Position numbers and translations under genes: made by a program. A stretch of DNA of 64,000 bases from Alphaproteobacteria bacterium (lineage in GTDB: Bacteria; Pseudomonadota; Alphaproteobacteria; Caulobacterales; Parvularculaceae). The stretch is from assembly GCA_030433215.1 (NCBI GenBank), contig JAUIMC010000019.1, positions 1 through 64,000 on the forward strand, read 5' to 3'. The notes beneath the pieces are model-generated. The model made no database searches. It was not told where the DNA came from and saw only the letters and a program-made list of their open reading frames with translations. Positions 25,689-33,942 of this stretch are shown one piece after another; the first letter of the stretch is position 1, and every line of letters starts with the position of its first letter.

Positions 25689-26303
25689 ATGCAGGCGGAA
25701 GAGACGAAGGACGCCGGCGTCACCGCCGCCCCGGGAACCACCAAGGCCCGGATCGAGCGCGCGGCGCTGCGGCTGTTCTGCGCGCGCGGGACCGACGCCG
25801 TGACGACCCGGGAAATCGCCGCGGCCAGCGGCGTCTCCGAGGGCGCGCTTTACCGCCATTACCCGAGCAAGGACGCGCTCAGTGAAACCATGTTCTTCGC
25901 CATCCATGAGCGCCTCGCCGCGGAGGTCGCGGCAGCGGCCGCCGACGGCGCGGATACGATCGAGGACAAGGCGCGCGCCATCGTCGCCGCCTATGCGCGC
26001 ATCGCCGACCAGGACTGGACGCTTTTCTCCTATCACCTGCTGACGACCCATCGCTTTCTTCCCTATGCGGACAAGGCGGCGCACAAACGCGAAACCAATC
26101 CTGTCGCCATCGTCGAAACGGTCATCGCCGACGCCATGAAAAACGGCGCGCTGCCCAAGGGCGAGCCTGCCCTCAAGGCCGCCGCTGCGCTCGGCGTCGT
26201 CCTGCAAACAGCGCTTCACAAGATCTACGGCCGCGTCGAAGGCGATCTTCGGGACCATGAAGACGCCCTCGCCCGCGCCGTCATCGCCGTCCTGCAATCC
26301 TGA
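25689..26303 (+). CDS. TetR-family transcriptional regulator
   Basis: The 204-residue repressor has an N-terminal HTH ('TTREIAAASGVSEGALYRHY', about 41-60), with the usual 'PSKDAL' after it, and a helical C-terminal ligand domain. The start at 25689 follows AGGAG. It is the first gene of a three-gene unit with an acyltransferase 10 bp downstream and an LplT-like transporter, so its ligand may be a fatty acid, acyl-CoA or lysolipid; that is an inference. Two operator-like palindromes lie just upstream. Confidence 0.88.
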   Translation: MQAEETKDAGVTAAPGTTKARIERAALRLFCARGTDAVTTREIAAASGVSEGALYRHYPSKDALSETMFFAIHERLAAEVAAAAADGADTIEDKARAIVAAYARIADQDWTLFSYHLLTTHRFLPYADKAAHKRETNPVAIVETVIADAMKNGALPKGEPALKAAAALGVVLQTALHKIYGRVEGDLRDHEDALARAVIAVLQS

Positions 26304-26313
26304 GAGGCTTGTC

Positions 26314-27090
26314 ATGATGATTGTCCTGCGTTCCTTCCTGTTTCAGGCCGCCTACTGGCTGACCTCGATCTTTTTCACGCTGGGGGCGGTTCCGCTGCTC
26401 CTGCTTCCGAGCCGCAAGCCGCTGATGTTGTGGATCCTCGGCTATACGCGCAGCATGTGTTTCTGGATGCGCGTGCTGGCCGGCGTGCGCATCCGCGTCG
26501 CCGGCAAGGAAAGGCTGCCCGACGGCCCCTGCATCATCGCCGCGAAACACCAGAGCTGGGGCGACGGCTTTTTGATGTTCTCCCAGTTTTACGATCTCGC
26601 TTTCGTCACCGGCGATCACCTTGAGGACTTTCCGCTGGTCGGCGGCATCCTGAAAAAGATGGGCGCCATCGTCGTCGACAATTGCGGCGGCGCCTATGCG
26701 CGGGCGCGGCTCGTGGACAGGGATCTTGAAACGGCGCGCGCGCAGAACCGCCGCATCCTGATCTATCCCGAAGGCGCCCTCGCCCCTGTGGGCCAGCAAT
26801 ATCGCTACAAGAAAGGCGTCTTTCATATGTACGAGGCCTATGGCTGCGCCGTGGCGCCGGTCGCCACCAATCTCGGCCTGCGCTGGCCGCAGCAAAGCTG
26901 GCGCCTGACGCCCGGCGAGGCGGTGATCGAATTCCTCGACCCGATTGAACCGGGGCTCGACAAGGAGACCTTCATGGCGCGGCTTGAAGCGGCGATCGAA
27001 CGGCGCTCCATTGAACTTCTGGGCGAGGAAACCCCGGACGGCGTCGATATCGGCGCCCTTCTCCCCGACCCGCGGAGCCAGGCCAGGTGA
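26314..27090 (+). CDS. PlsC-type 1-acyl-sn-glycerol-3-phosphate acyltransferase
   Basis: The 258-residue membrane enzyme has one or two N-terminal hydrophobic segments and the catalytic HX4D motif (His79 to Asp84, 'KHQSWGDG'). The glycerol-phosphate binding block is 'IYPEGALAP' near residue 153, a variant of the usual FPEGTR. The family acylates lysophosphatidic acid or other lysophospholipids with acyl-ACP or acyl-CoA. The start at 26314 follows GAGAGG. It ends in a GTGA overlap with the transporter gene, so the two are translationally coupled. The exact substrate is uncertain. Confidence 0.88.
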   Translation: MMIVLRSFLFQAAYWLTSIFFTLGAVPLLLLPSRKPLMLWILGYTRSMCFWMRVLAGVRIRVAGKERLPDGPCIIAAKHQSWGDGFLMFSQFYDLAFVTGDHLEDFPLVGGILKKMGAIVVDNCGGAYARARLVDRDLETARAQNRRILIYPEGALAPVGQQYRYKKGVFHMYEAYGCAVAPVATNLGLRWPQQSWRLTPGEAVIEFLDPIEPGLDKETFMARLEAAIERRSIELLGEETPDGVDIGALLPDPRSQAR

Positions 27091-28448
27091 CCCTTTCCGA
27101 AACGAGAACCCCCTCGAAAACGCCGCTTTTCTTCCAGCGGCGTTTTCTGCCTATGTGGACGGCGCTTTCCTTCGGCACCTTCGCGGACAACACGCTGCGC
27201 CAGGCGCTGCTGATCGGCATTCCCGCAGGGCTCATTTCCGTGCCGTTCTTTCCGGACCCGGATGACGCCATCCCGCTGATCGGCGCCTTGTTGCCGGCGG
27301 CAATCCTGCTTTTTTCCTCCGTGTCGGGACAATTGGCGGACAAATACGAAACCTCGATGATGTTCCGGCGCACGAAAACCGCCGAACTCGTCCTGATGCT
27401 GACGGCGGGCGCGGCCTTCGCTTTCGGCTGGGGCGGGCTCGCCATCGCCATGCTGTTCGCCATGGGCGCGCAATCGGCTTTCTTCTCGCCGGTGCGCGTC
27501 GCCGCCATGCCGAAATATCTCGCCATGGACGAACTGGTGCGCGGCAATGGTCTGTGCAACGCCGGGCTCTTCACGTTCATCCTCCTCGGCTATCTCTTCG
27601 GCGGCGTTCTGATCGCCGCGCCGGGCGGCGGCGCGCTTGTGGGCGCAACGCTGGTCGGCGCGTCGGCCGCCGGCCTCGCCGCCGCGTGGTTCGCGCCGCA
27701 CGCGGCCGCCAACGCGCCGGATTTGAAACTGAGCTTCAACGGCTTCGAACAGACCGCGCTGATGTTCCGCCACGCCTTCAGGGCCCGGGGCGTCGCGCCG
27801 CCGCTTCTCGGGGCGGCGACATTCTATTTCCTCTCCACCGCCATCACCGTCGTCATTCCGCTTTACGGCCGCGACGCGCTTCACGCCTCGCCGCTGGTCT
27901 GGGCGGCGCTCAACGGCTTTTTCGCCATCGGCGCGGGCGCCGGCGCGATTACCGCCGCGAGCCTTTCAAAAAGGCGCTCCGGCCTCGGCGCGGCGTCTTT
28001 CGCAATCACCGCCGCCGGCCTTGTGAGCATCGCCGTCTATTTCCTGACGCCCCTCGCCGCGGGAACGCCGGAAGCGCCGCTGACGCTGCAAGGGCTGTTT
28101 GCGTCCGGCGGCGGGCTGGCGCTGGTCGGCGCGCTCATTCTCACCTCGGCCCTCTCCGGCGTTTACATCGCGCCCCTCCAGGCGGCGATGCAGCGCCGGG
28201 CCCCGCGCGAAACGCGCGCGCGCATCATGGCGGCCGCCGCCTTCGCCTATGCGGCTTTCGCCATCCCCGGCTCGCTGTCGGTGCTCGCCGTCACCCGCAC
28301 TGGCGCGGACCCGCGCCTCGCCTTCATCGCCGCCGGGGCGGTCATGCTGGCCATCGGCGCGGTGATGCTGCACCGCCGGAGAACCCTCGCCGACGGGCTT
28401 TACGACGAGATGCTGGCCGCGCGCCCCGCCCCGCTGGACGGAGCGTGA
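27087..28448 (+). CDS. MFS transporter, LplT-like (lysophospholipid flippase candidate)
   Basis: The 453-residue protein has about 12 membrane segments. 'MWTALSFGTFADNTLRQALL' and 'FFSPVRVAAMPKYL' followed by 'DELVRGNGLCNAGLFTFILLG' resemble the LplT branch of the major facilitator superfamily, in which lysophospholipids are flipped inward. It is coupled through GTG to an acyltransferase, as lplT is paired with the acyltransferase Aas in E. coli. The operon therefore looks like a lysophospholipid uptake and re-acylation unit under TetR control. It starts with GTG at 27087. Substrate is inferred, not shown. Confidence 0.75.
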   Translation: MTLSETRTPSKTPLFFQRRFLPMWTALSFGTFADNTLRQALLIGIPAGLISVPFFPDPDDAIPLIGALLPAAILLFSSVSGQLADKYETSMMFRRTKTAELVLMLTAGAAFAFGWGGLAIAMLFAMGAQSAFFSPVRVAAMPKYLAMDELVRGNGLCNAGLFTFILLGYLFGGVLIAAPGGGALVGATLVGASAAGLAAAWFAPHAAANAPDLKLSFNGFEQTALMFRHAFRARGVAPPLLGAATFYFLSTAITVVIPLYGRDALHASPLVWAALNGFFAIGAGAGAITAASLSKRRSGLGAASFAITAAGLVSIAVYFLTPLAAGTPEAPLTLQGLFASGGGLALVGALILTSALSGVYIAPLQAAMQRRAPRETRARIMAAAAFAYAAFAIPGSLSVLAVTRTGADPRLAFIAAGAVMLAIGAVMLHRRRTLADGLYDEMLAARPAPLDGA

Positions 28449-28630
28449 CGCCGGGACTGCTTCCCCCCTCGGAGGCTGCGTGATATTCACCTTCCCTTAA
28501 CCTTCCCGCCGGCCCGGGGCGTTTTTGGGCCGCCGCCGGGAACAAAACGGCGGAAGCATCTGTTTTCCGGAGGCCTTTGGCCGATCCGGTTAACGGGACG
28601 GCAAGGACGGGACGGTATTTTCCACAGCCT

Positions 28631-29143
28631 ATGGAACTGACCTTCGCCATTATCGCGATCTGCCTGGTCTTCGGATTCATCGCGGCGCTCGCCTCCTTCC
28701 GGCCCGGCCTGATCCCCGAGATTGGCTCGAGCCTCAGGCAGACCGAGACGGTGAAGAAGTTTTCGCCGCGCAACACGCTGTTCATCATCGGTCCCGGCGC
28801 CAACCATCCCGCCTGCAAGATGCAGCGCCGGCTGTTGAAGCCGGCCATCGCGGCGCTGATCCGCGAGGACGTCTCGGTGATGGAAGTCTATGGCGAGGCG
28901 ACGCCGCGCCAGAACGGCGAGCCCATGGACTGGCTCGACCCGGCGCTGCTCCGTCACGCCCTGAACGCCGAAGGCGGGTTCTTCGTCATTTATGTGGACG
29001 ACGACGGCAAGACGGTGTTCCGCAGCGAGGCGCCCATCGTGACCTCGGACATTCTGAGCCGCGCCGGCCTCGACATCGCCGCGCCGTCGCGCAATGGCGG
29101 ATCGCGCAAGAACGCGATCCTGAAAAAACTCCGCGCCGCCTGA
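28631..29143 (+). CDS. DUF4174-like membrane-anchored protein
   Basis: The 170-residue protein starts with one membrane helix ('MELTFAIIAICLVFGFIAAL'). The rest has a thioredoxin-like pattern ('RNTLFIIGPGANHPACKMQR', 'EGGFFVIYVDDDGKTVFR') that resembles the DUF4174 family, whose biochemical role is unknown. The single Cys in 'PACKM' is not a CxxC pair, so it is not a standard thioredoxin. Start chosen at ATG 28631. It lies 182 bp after the MFS gene, in the same direction. Copy B of the dispersed repeat begins 37 bp after its stop. Confidence 0.55.
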   Translation: MELTFAIIAICLVFGFIAALASFRPGLIPEIGSSLRQTETVKKFSPRNTLFIIGPGANHPACKMQRRLLKPAIAALIREDVSVMEVYGEATPRQNGEPMDWLDPALLRHALNAEGGFFVIYVDDDGKTVFRSEAPIVTSDILSRAGLDIAAPSRNGGSRKNAILKKLRAA

Positions 29144-29179
29144 CCCTCGCGCGCCCGGCCCCGCAAATCGCGCACGCGC

Positions 29180-29560
29180 CGTGAAACAATTTACGTCATT
29201 CTTTTTTCTCGATCTCTTCAAATGGCGTATTCCCTGGCTTTCAGCGAAGTTTGGCGCCTTTTGCGTCAATTGTTCCACGGCGGACGGCGTTCTGTTTTGC
29301 GCTGACCCGACCGTCTGCGACTCCCCACGCTTTACGCATGGGGACCAGCTCCCGCAGCTTGTTGTCGCCGCACGGATAAAAGGATGGACGCCACGGTCGA
29401 GCCGTGGCGAGTCGCCGATAGAAAGCCTCGTATCAGACAAATTCCGCTCTGGGTTGCGGCGTTCAGTTCTTCACCGGGAGCATATTACCCCCGCAGCGAA
29501 CCCCCGTGGATAGTTATCCACGCCTTTTCTTTCCGTGCTATCATGAACGGCGCCCGCCTG
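29180..29560 (-). repeat. Dispersed structured repeat, copy B (inverse of copy A)
   Basis: This 381-bp copy reads leftward as copy A reads rightward, with roughly four of five bases the same by eye. In the sense orientation the first hairpin is CGCCACGG/CCGTGGCG: relative to copy A the last pair changed from C-G to G-C on both sides. The second is CCCCATGC/GCGTGGGG, where a T.G wobble replaces C-G. The last 100 nt (29180-29279) again have 21-nt terminal inverted repeats (15 of 21). It lies between convergent genes, as copy A does. Confidence 0.8.
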
Positions 29561-29594
29561 TCCGGGTGCGGAGCATCAGGCGGGGTCAGGCTGC

Positions 29595-30908
29595 CTAGCC
29601 TTTGCGCGGCCGGCCGATGGAATAATAGTCGATCCCGGCTTCGGCCATTTCCTCGGGCCGGTAGATGTTGCGCAGATCGACCATCACCGGCGCCTTCATC
29701 AAGGACTTCGCCCGTTCCAGATCGAGCGCCCGGAACTCATCCCATTCGGTGACGATGACGACGGCGTCGGCGCCGTCGAGCGTCTTATAGGTCCCGTCCA
29801 TATAGTCGACGTCTTTCAACAGACCCGCGGCCTCGCGCATCCCGGCGGGATCGAAGGCGCGCACATGCGCGCCCGCCGCCTGCAATGCCGGAATGATGTC
29901 GAGCGACGGCGCATCGCGCATATCATCCGTGTTCGGCTTAAAGGTCAGACCGAGGACGGCGACCGTCTTGCCCTCGAGACCGCCGCCGCAGGCCTCGATA
30001 ACGCGCTGCGCCATCTTCTTCTTGCGGGCGTCGTTGATCTCGACCACCGCCTCGACGATCTTGGTGGGCGAATTATGGACCTGCGCCGTGCGCACGAGCG
30101 CCAGCGTATCTTTCGGAAAGCACGAGCCGCCATAGCCCGGCCCCGCATGCAGGAACTTCGATCCGATGCGTCCGTCGAGCCCGATGCCTTTCGCCACTTC
30201 CTGAACATTGGCGCCGACTTTTTCGCAAAGATCCGCCATCTCGTTGATGAAGGTGATCTTGGTCGCAAGGAAGGCGTTGGAGGCGTATTTGATCAGCTCC
30301 GACGTCGCCCGGTTGGTGAAGACGATGGGCGTTTCGTTGAGATAGAGGGGCCGGTAAAGCTCGCGCATGACTTTCTGCGCGCGCTGGTCCTCGGCCCCGA
30401 CCACCACCCGGTCTGGGCGCTTGAAATCCTCGATCGCCGCGCCTTCGCGCAGAAATTCGGGATTGGAGACGACGGAAAAGTCCGCATCGGGGCGCGCCCT
30501 GCGGATGATCTCCTCGACTTCCGTGCCGGTGCCCACGGGCACGGTGGATTTGGTGACGATCACCGTATAGCCGTCCATGACGGCGGCGATTTCCTCGGCG
30601 GCCTTGTAGACATAGGAAAGGTCGGCGAAACCGTCGCCGCGGCGCGAGGGCGTGCCCACCGCGATGAAGACCGCGTCGGCTTTCGGCGTCGAGGCGGCGA
30701 GATCGAGGCTGAAGGAAAGCCGCCCGGCCTTCACATTCTCCGCCACGAGCGCCTCGAGGCCCGGCTCGTAAATCGGGATCTCGCCCTTTTCGAGCTTGTC
30801 GATTTTCGACCGGTCCTTGTCGACGCAGACGACCTCATGGCCGAAATCCGCGAAACAGGCGCCGGAAACGAGTCCGACATAGCCGGTGCCGATCATGGTG
30901 ACGCGCAT
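29595..30908 (-). CDS. ugd: UDP-glucose 6-dehydrogenase
   Basis: The 437-residue enzyme oxidises UDP-glucose to UDP-glucuronic acid, a building block for exopolysaccharide. The NAD-binding fingerprint 'MIGTGYVGLVSGACFADFG' is at residues 5-23, the substrate motif 'IPIYEPGLEALV' at 44-55, and the catalytic Cys263 in 'PGYGGSCFPKD'. The C-terminal domain carries 'NTDDMRDAPSLDII'. It is transcribed toward copy B of the repeat, and upstream is a sugar-phosphate transferase in the same direction, so the pair probably belongs to the exopolysaccharide pathway. Confidence 0.95.
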   Translation of the reverse strand: MRVTMIGTGYVGLVSGACFADFGHEVVCVDKDRSKIDKLEKGEIPIYEPGLEALVAENVKAGRLSFSLDLAASTPKADAVFIAVGTPSRRGDGFADLSYVYKAAEEIAAVMDGYTVIVTKSTVPVGTGTEVEEIIRRARPDADFSVVSNPEFLREGAAIEDFKRPDRVVVGAEDQRAQKVMRELYRPLYLNETPIVFTNRATSELIKYASNAFLATKITFINEMADLCEKVGANVQEVAKGIGLDGRIGSKFLHAGPGYGGSCFPKDTLALVRTAQVHNSPTKIVEAVVEINDARKKKMAQRVIEACGGGLEGKTVAVLGLTFKPNTDDMRDAPSLDIIPALQAAGAHVRAFDPAGMREAAGLLKDVDYMDGTYKTLDGADAVVIVTEWDEFRALDLERAKSLMKAPVMVDLRNIYRPEEMAEAGIDYYSIGRPRKG

Positions 30909-30998
30909 GGCGGGAATCCTACTGTCAAATCTCGCGTCTCAAGCGGCGCGGCGGCGGAAATGAAGGCCGTCAAGACGCATCGCTCACGGCCCGGGGTC

Positions 30999-32483
30999 TT
31001 AAACGGCGTTTTGGGGAAACACCACTGCTTTGACGGTCAAAAACAGGATTTTTATATCAAACCACAGCGACCAGTTGTCGACATAATCGAGGTCGTAGCG
31101 CACCCGCTCCTCCATCTGTTCGTTTTCGGACGTCTCGCCGCGATAGCCGTTGACCTGGGCCCAGCCGGTGATGCCCGGCTTCACCTTGTGGCGGCCGGAA
31201 TAGTTCTCGATGGTGCGCGCATATTGGTGGTTGTGGGCGAGCGCGTGGGGGCGCGGCCCCACAAGCGACATCTCGCCCTTGATCACGTTGAAGAGCTGCG
31301 GCAGCTCGTCGAGACTGTAACGCCGCAGGAAGCCGCCAAGCGGGGTGATGCGGGCGTCGCCGGGCTTGGCCTGCGTGATCACGTCGCCGTCTTCGGCGAC
31401 GGTCATGGTGCGGAACTTGTAGACCTTGAAGACGGCGTTGTTGAAGCCGTGGCGCTTCTGCGCGAACAGGACCGGGCCCTTGCCCTGGAGCTTGATCGCG
31501 ACGGCGATGGCCAGCATCAGCGGCGACAGGGCGACCAGCGCGATGGATGCGAGAATGTAATCCTCAAGCCGCTTGATGACGCTGCCCCAGCCTTCCAGCG
31601 GGCGGCGGTACAGCGACAGGACCCGCACCCCGCCGACGCGGGAGATCGCCCCGCCGAGATGGTCGAGCCAGTGAATATTCGAACAGATCGCGATCGAGAC
31701 CGGCAGGATGGAAAGCCGGCGCACCAGCATCTGCATTTCTTCGGCCGAGGCGCGCGGGGTCGCGATCACGACATCGTCGATCTCGCCATGGCGCGCGGCG
31801 AAGACGAGATCGTTGAAATCGCCCTTGACGGTGAGGCCCGCGCCTTGGCTGTCGCCCGCATCGGCGAGCCCGGCGTCGTAGATGCCGTCGACGATGATGC
31901 CGGTCGGCGAGGCGTTTGCGCGCTCGACGAATTTCACCCCGAGCGCCGTGGCGCCGAGCACCGCCACGCGGCGGGCGAAAACGCCGCCGTCCCGGCTCAT
32001 CTTGCGCACGAAGGCGTTCGCCGACAGGCGCACGGCGATCACCGAGGAGACGGCCGTCACCGACCAGACGGCAAGCCAGACGCGGGAAAAGTTCTCCGAG
32101 ATCTTCAGCGCGAAGCCGAAGGCCAAAAGCCCCAGCAGCACCAGCGCCCAGCGCGAAATGATGGCGCGCGCGGAATGTTCGGCGCCCGTGACCTGATCGA
32201 AATCGTAATAGCCGTCGCGGCGCATCAGCGCCGTCAGCCCCGTGGCGCTCATGATCCCGGCGGCGGCGTAATACTGAATGTCGAATTCCGACCCCAGGTA
32301 GTAAACATGATAGACATAGGCGACGAGCACCGCCGTCAGAATGACCACGATGAAGTCGATGAACTGGACGATATCGCCGAACAGCGCGCGCGCCATGGGG
32401 CCGCGATGGCGAACCCCGTCGCTGGAGAAATTATCGGCGCCCGTGCTGTGATCGGCGCCGGTGCTGAGCCGCTGCTCCCCCAT
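30999..32483 (-). CDS. Undecaprenyl-phosphate sugar phosphotransferase (WcaJ/ExoY-type, PF02397)
   Basis: The 494-residue enzyme loads the first sugar-phosphate onto undecaprenyl phosphate and so starts repeat-unit synthesis. Five or so hydrophobic segments fill the first 140 residues, then a soluble domain, then the catalytic bacterial sugar transferase domain with 'KRLEDYILASIALVALSPLM', 'GPVLFAQKRHGFNN', 'YKFRTM' and 'LRRYSLDELPQLFNVIKG'. Glucose-1-phosphate is the likely donor. I chose the ATG at 32483, preceded by GGGAG; a GTG at 32501 is also possible. It lies 90 bp upstream of ugd. Confidence 0.92.
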   Translation of the reverse strand: MGEQRLSTGADHSTGADNFSSDGVRHRGPMARALFGDIVQFIDFIVVILTAVLVAYVYHVYYLGSEFDIQYYAAAGIMSATGLTALMRRDGYYDFDQVTGAEHSARAIISRWALVLLGLLAFGFALKISENFSRVWLAVWSVTAVSSVIAVRLSANAFVRKMSRDGGVFARRVAVLGATALGVKFVERANASPTGIIVDGIYDAGLADAGDSQGAGLTVKGDFNDLVFAARHGEIDDVVIATPRASAEEMQMLVRRLSILPVSIAICSNIHWLDHLGGAISRVGGVRVLSLYRRPLEGWGSVIKRLEDYILASIALVALSPLMLAIAVAIKLQGKGPVLFAQKRHGFNNAVFKVYKFRTMTVAEDGDVITQAKPGDARITPLGGFLRRYSLDELPQLFNVIKGEMSLVGPRPHALAHNHQYARTIENYSGRHKVKPGITGWAQVNGYRGETSENEQMEERVRYDLDYVDNWSLWFDIKILFLTVKAVVFPQNAV

Positions 32484-32628
32484 TTTAGAAATTGCTCCCA
32501 CTCGTTAGAGGCCAGTTCCCCGGCGGACCGTTCTGCGCCGTGAAACGGCGGGGAATGAAGCGGCCCGATGTTTGAATGTCAATTGATCAAGGATAAGGCT
32601 AATTTACGTCAAAAAGGTTACCTGTGCC

Positions 32629-32853
32629 ATGTCGAAACAGTTTGCGTCTTTCTACGTGAGCTGGCGGGACGCCAAGGCGCGCCCGCTCGGCCTTTTCGCC
32701 GACGAGCGCGACTATGGCCGGGCCGCCGCCGCCGCGCTTCAGGCGCGTCTTAACCAGTTGGCGGACGAAGGCTGGATCATTCAGGAAATTCTCCCCGCCC
32801 CCGGTCTTACGCCGCGGCAGACCGCCGCCTTCACCATTGTCGCCTTCCGCTAG
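32629..32853 (+). CDS. Small protein of unknown function
   Basis: The 74-residue protein begins MSKQFASFYVSWRDAKARPL and is mostly helical with a C-terminal strand-like end ('QTAAFTIVAFR'). I do not recognise a family. It is divergent from the sugar transferase (145-bp gap) and lies in a region where no other frame is convincing. Codon use is like that of the neighbours. Real-gene status is moderately supported only. Confidence 0.5.
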   Translation: MSKQFASFYVSWRDAKARPLGLFADERDYGRAAAAALQARLNQLADEGWIIQEILPAPGLTPRQTAAFTIVAFR

Positions 32854-33065
32854 ATCATCGCCTTCAGCAGAGCCTTCCCCCTCTTGCGGATTCAGCGCTA
32901 ACCCCGCCACCATAGCAGAAGTTCCCTTCCCGCCCGAGACGGGCGGCGCCCCTCGCGGCGTTACAAACGCGAAAGGAACCGGCATCCCCCGCGGATTTGC
33001 ATTTCCCGCGCGGACCGTGCACATCGCCGTTTGTCCTGTCCCGCCTTCGACGCCATGGAGTTCAA

Positions 33066-33863
33066 ATGAGCGATCATCATTTTACAGACGAAACGCTGAC
33101 GCAAACGCTGTGCGCTCTTGCGCTTGAGGCCGGCGCGGCGGCCATGGCGGTTTACGCCCGGGATTTCGAGACCGAAATCAAGGCGGATTCCTCGCCCGTC
33201 ACGGAAGCGGACGAACTCGGCGAAAAGATCATTCTCGAAGGACTGGCGGCTTTCGCGCCGGACGTGCCCGTGCTGGCGGAGGAGAGCGCGTCGGCCGGCA
33301 GGATTCCCGACCCGCTGGGCGATCTCTTCTTCCTCGTCGACCCGCTCGACGGCACCAAGGAATTCATCAAGAAGACCGGCGAATTTACCGTCAATATCGC
33401 GCTCATCGAACAGGGCCGGCCGGTCGCGGGCGTCGTCTATGCGCCGGCGGCGGACCGGCTTTATTACGGCGGCCGCGGCGGCGCGTGGAAAGCTGAAATC
33501 GTCGACGGCGTCATCGGCGCGCGCGACATCATCCGTGTCCGGACTGCGCCGGCGGAGGGACTTGTCGCCGTCGCCAGCCGCTCTCACCGCTCGCCCGAGA
33601 CCGACGCCTATCTGAAGACGCTGGAGGTGAGCGACTTCACCGCCGCCGGCTCATCCCTGAAATTCTGCCTCGTGGCGGAGGGCGCGGCGGACGTCTATCC
33701 GCGCTTCGGGCGCACCATGGAATGGGACACGGGCGCAGGCCAGGCGGTGCTGGAAGCCGCCGGCGGACGGGTTGTCGTCCACCCGGAAGGCGATCCCCTG
33801 ACTTACGGCAAGAAGGCGCGCGGCTTCGACAATCCGCATTTCATCGCCTGGGGCGCGCTATAG
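33066..33863 (+). CDS. cysQ: 3'(2'),5'-bisphosphate nucleotidase CysQ
   Basis: The 265-residue enzyme hydrolyses 3'-phosphoadenosine 5'-phosphate, a by-product of sulfate assimilation and sulfation. The inositol-monophosphatase superfamily signature is complete: Glu72/Glu73 in 'LAEESA', DPLDGT at 92-97 with 'KEFIKKTGEFTVN' after it, and 'WDTGAGQAVLEAAGG' near residue 220. The ATG at 33066 gives the standard N-terminus. It stands alone between exopolysaccharide genes. Confidence 0.95.
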   Translation: MSDHHFTDETLTQTLCALALEAGAAAMAVYARDFETEIKADSSPVTEADELGEKIILEGLAAFAPDVPVLAEESASAGRIPDPLGDLFFLVDPLDGTKEFIKKTGEFTVNIALIEQGRPVAGVVYAPAADRLYYGGRGGAWKAEIVDGVIGARDIIRVRTAPAEGLVAVASRSHRSPETDAYLKTLEVSDFTAAGSSLKFCLVAEGAADVYPRFGRTMEWDTGAGQAVLEAAGGRVVVHPEGDPLTYGKKARGFDNPHFIAWGAL

Positions 33864-33942
33864 AGCCTTTTCAAGCGAAGCGGTTTCGTTCAAAGCATCC
33901 GCTTCGAACCGCATGAAGAAAATGCGATAATATCAAAAAAGC

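Noticed and set aside
29865-32543. An 892-codon open frame on the plus strand
   Set aside because: It spans the complement of both ugd and the sugar transferase and has no recognisable domain.
33880-33925. Inverted AAGCGG/CCGCTT bases after cysQ
   Set aside because: Arms are imperfect and no T-run follows; this kind of GCGAAGCGG phrase is common between alphaproteobacterial genes.
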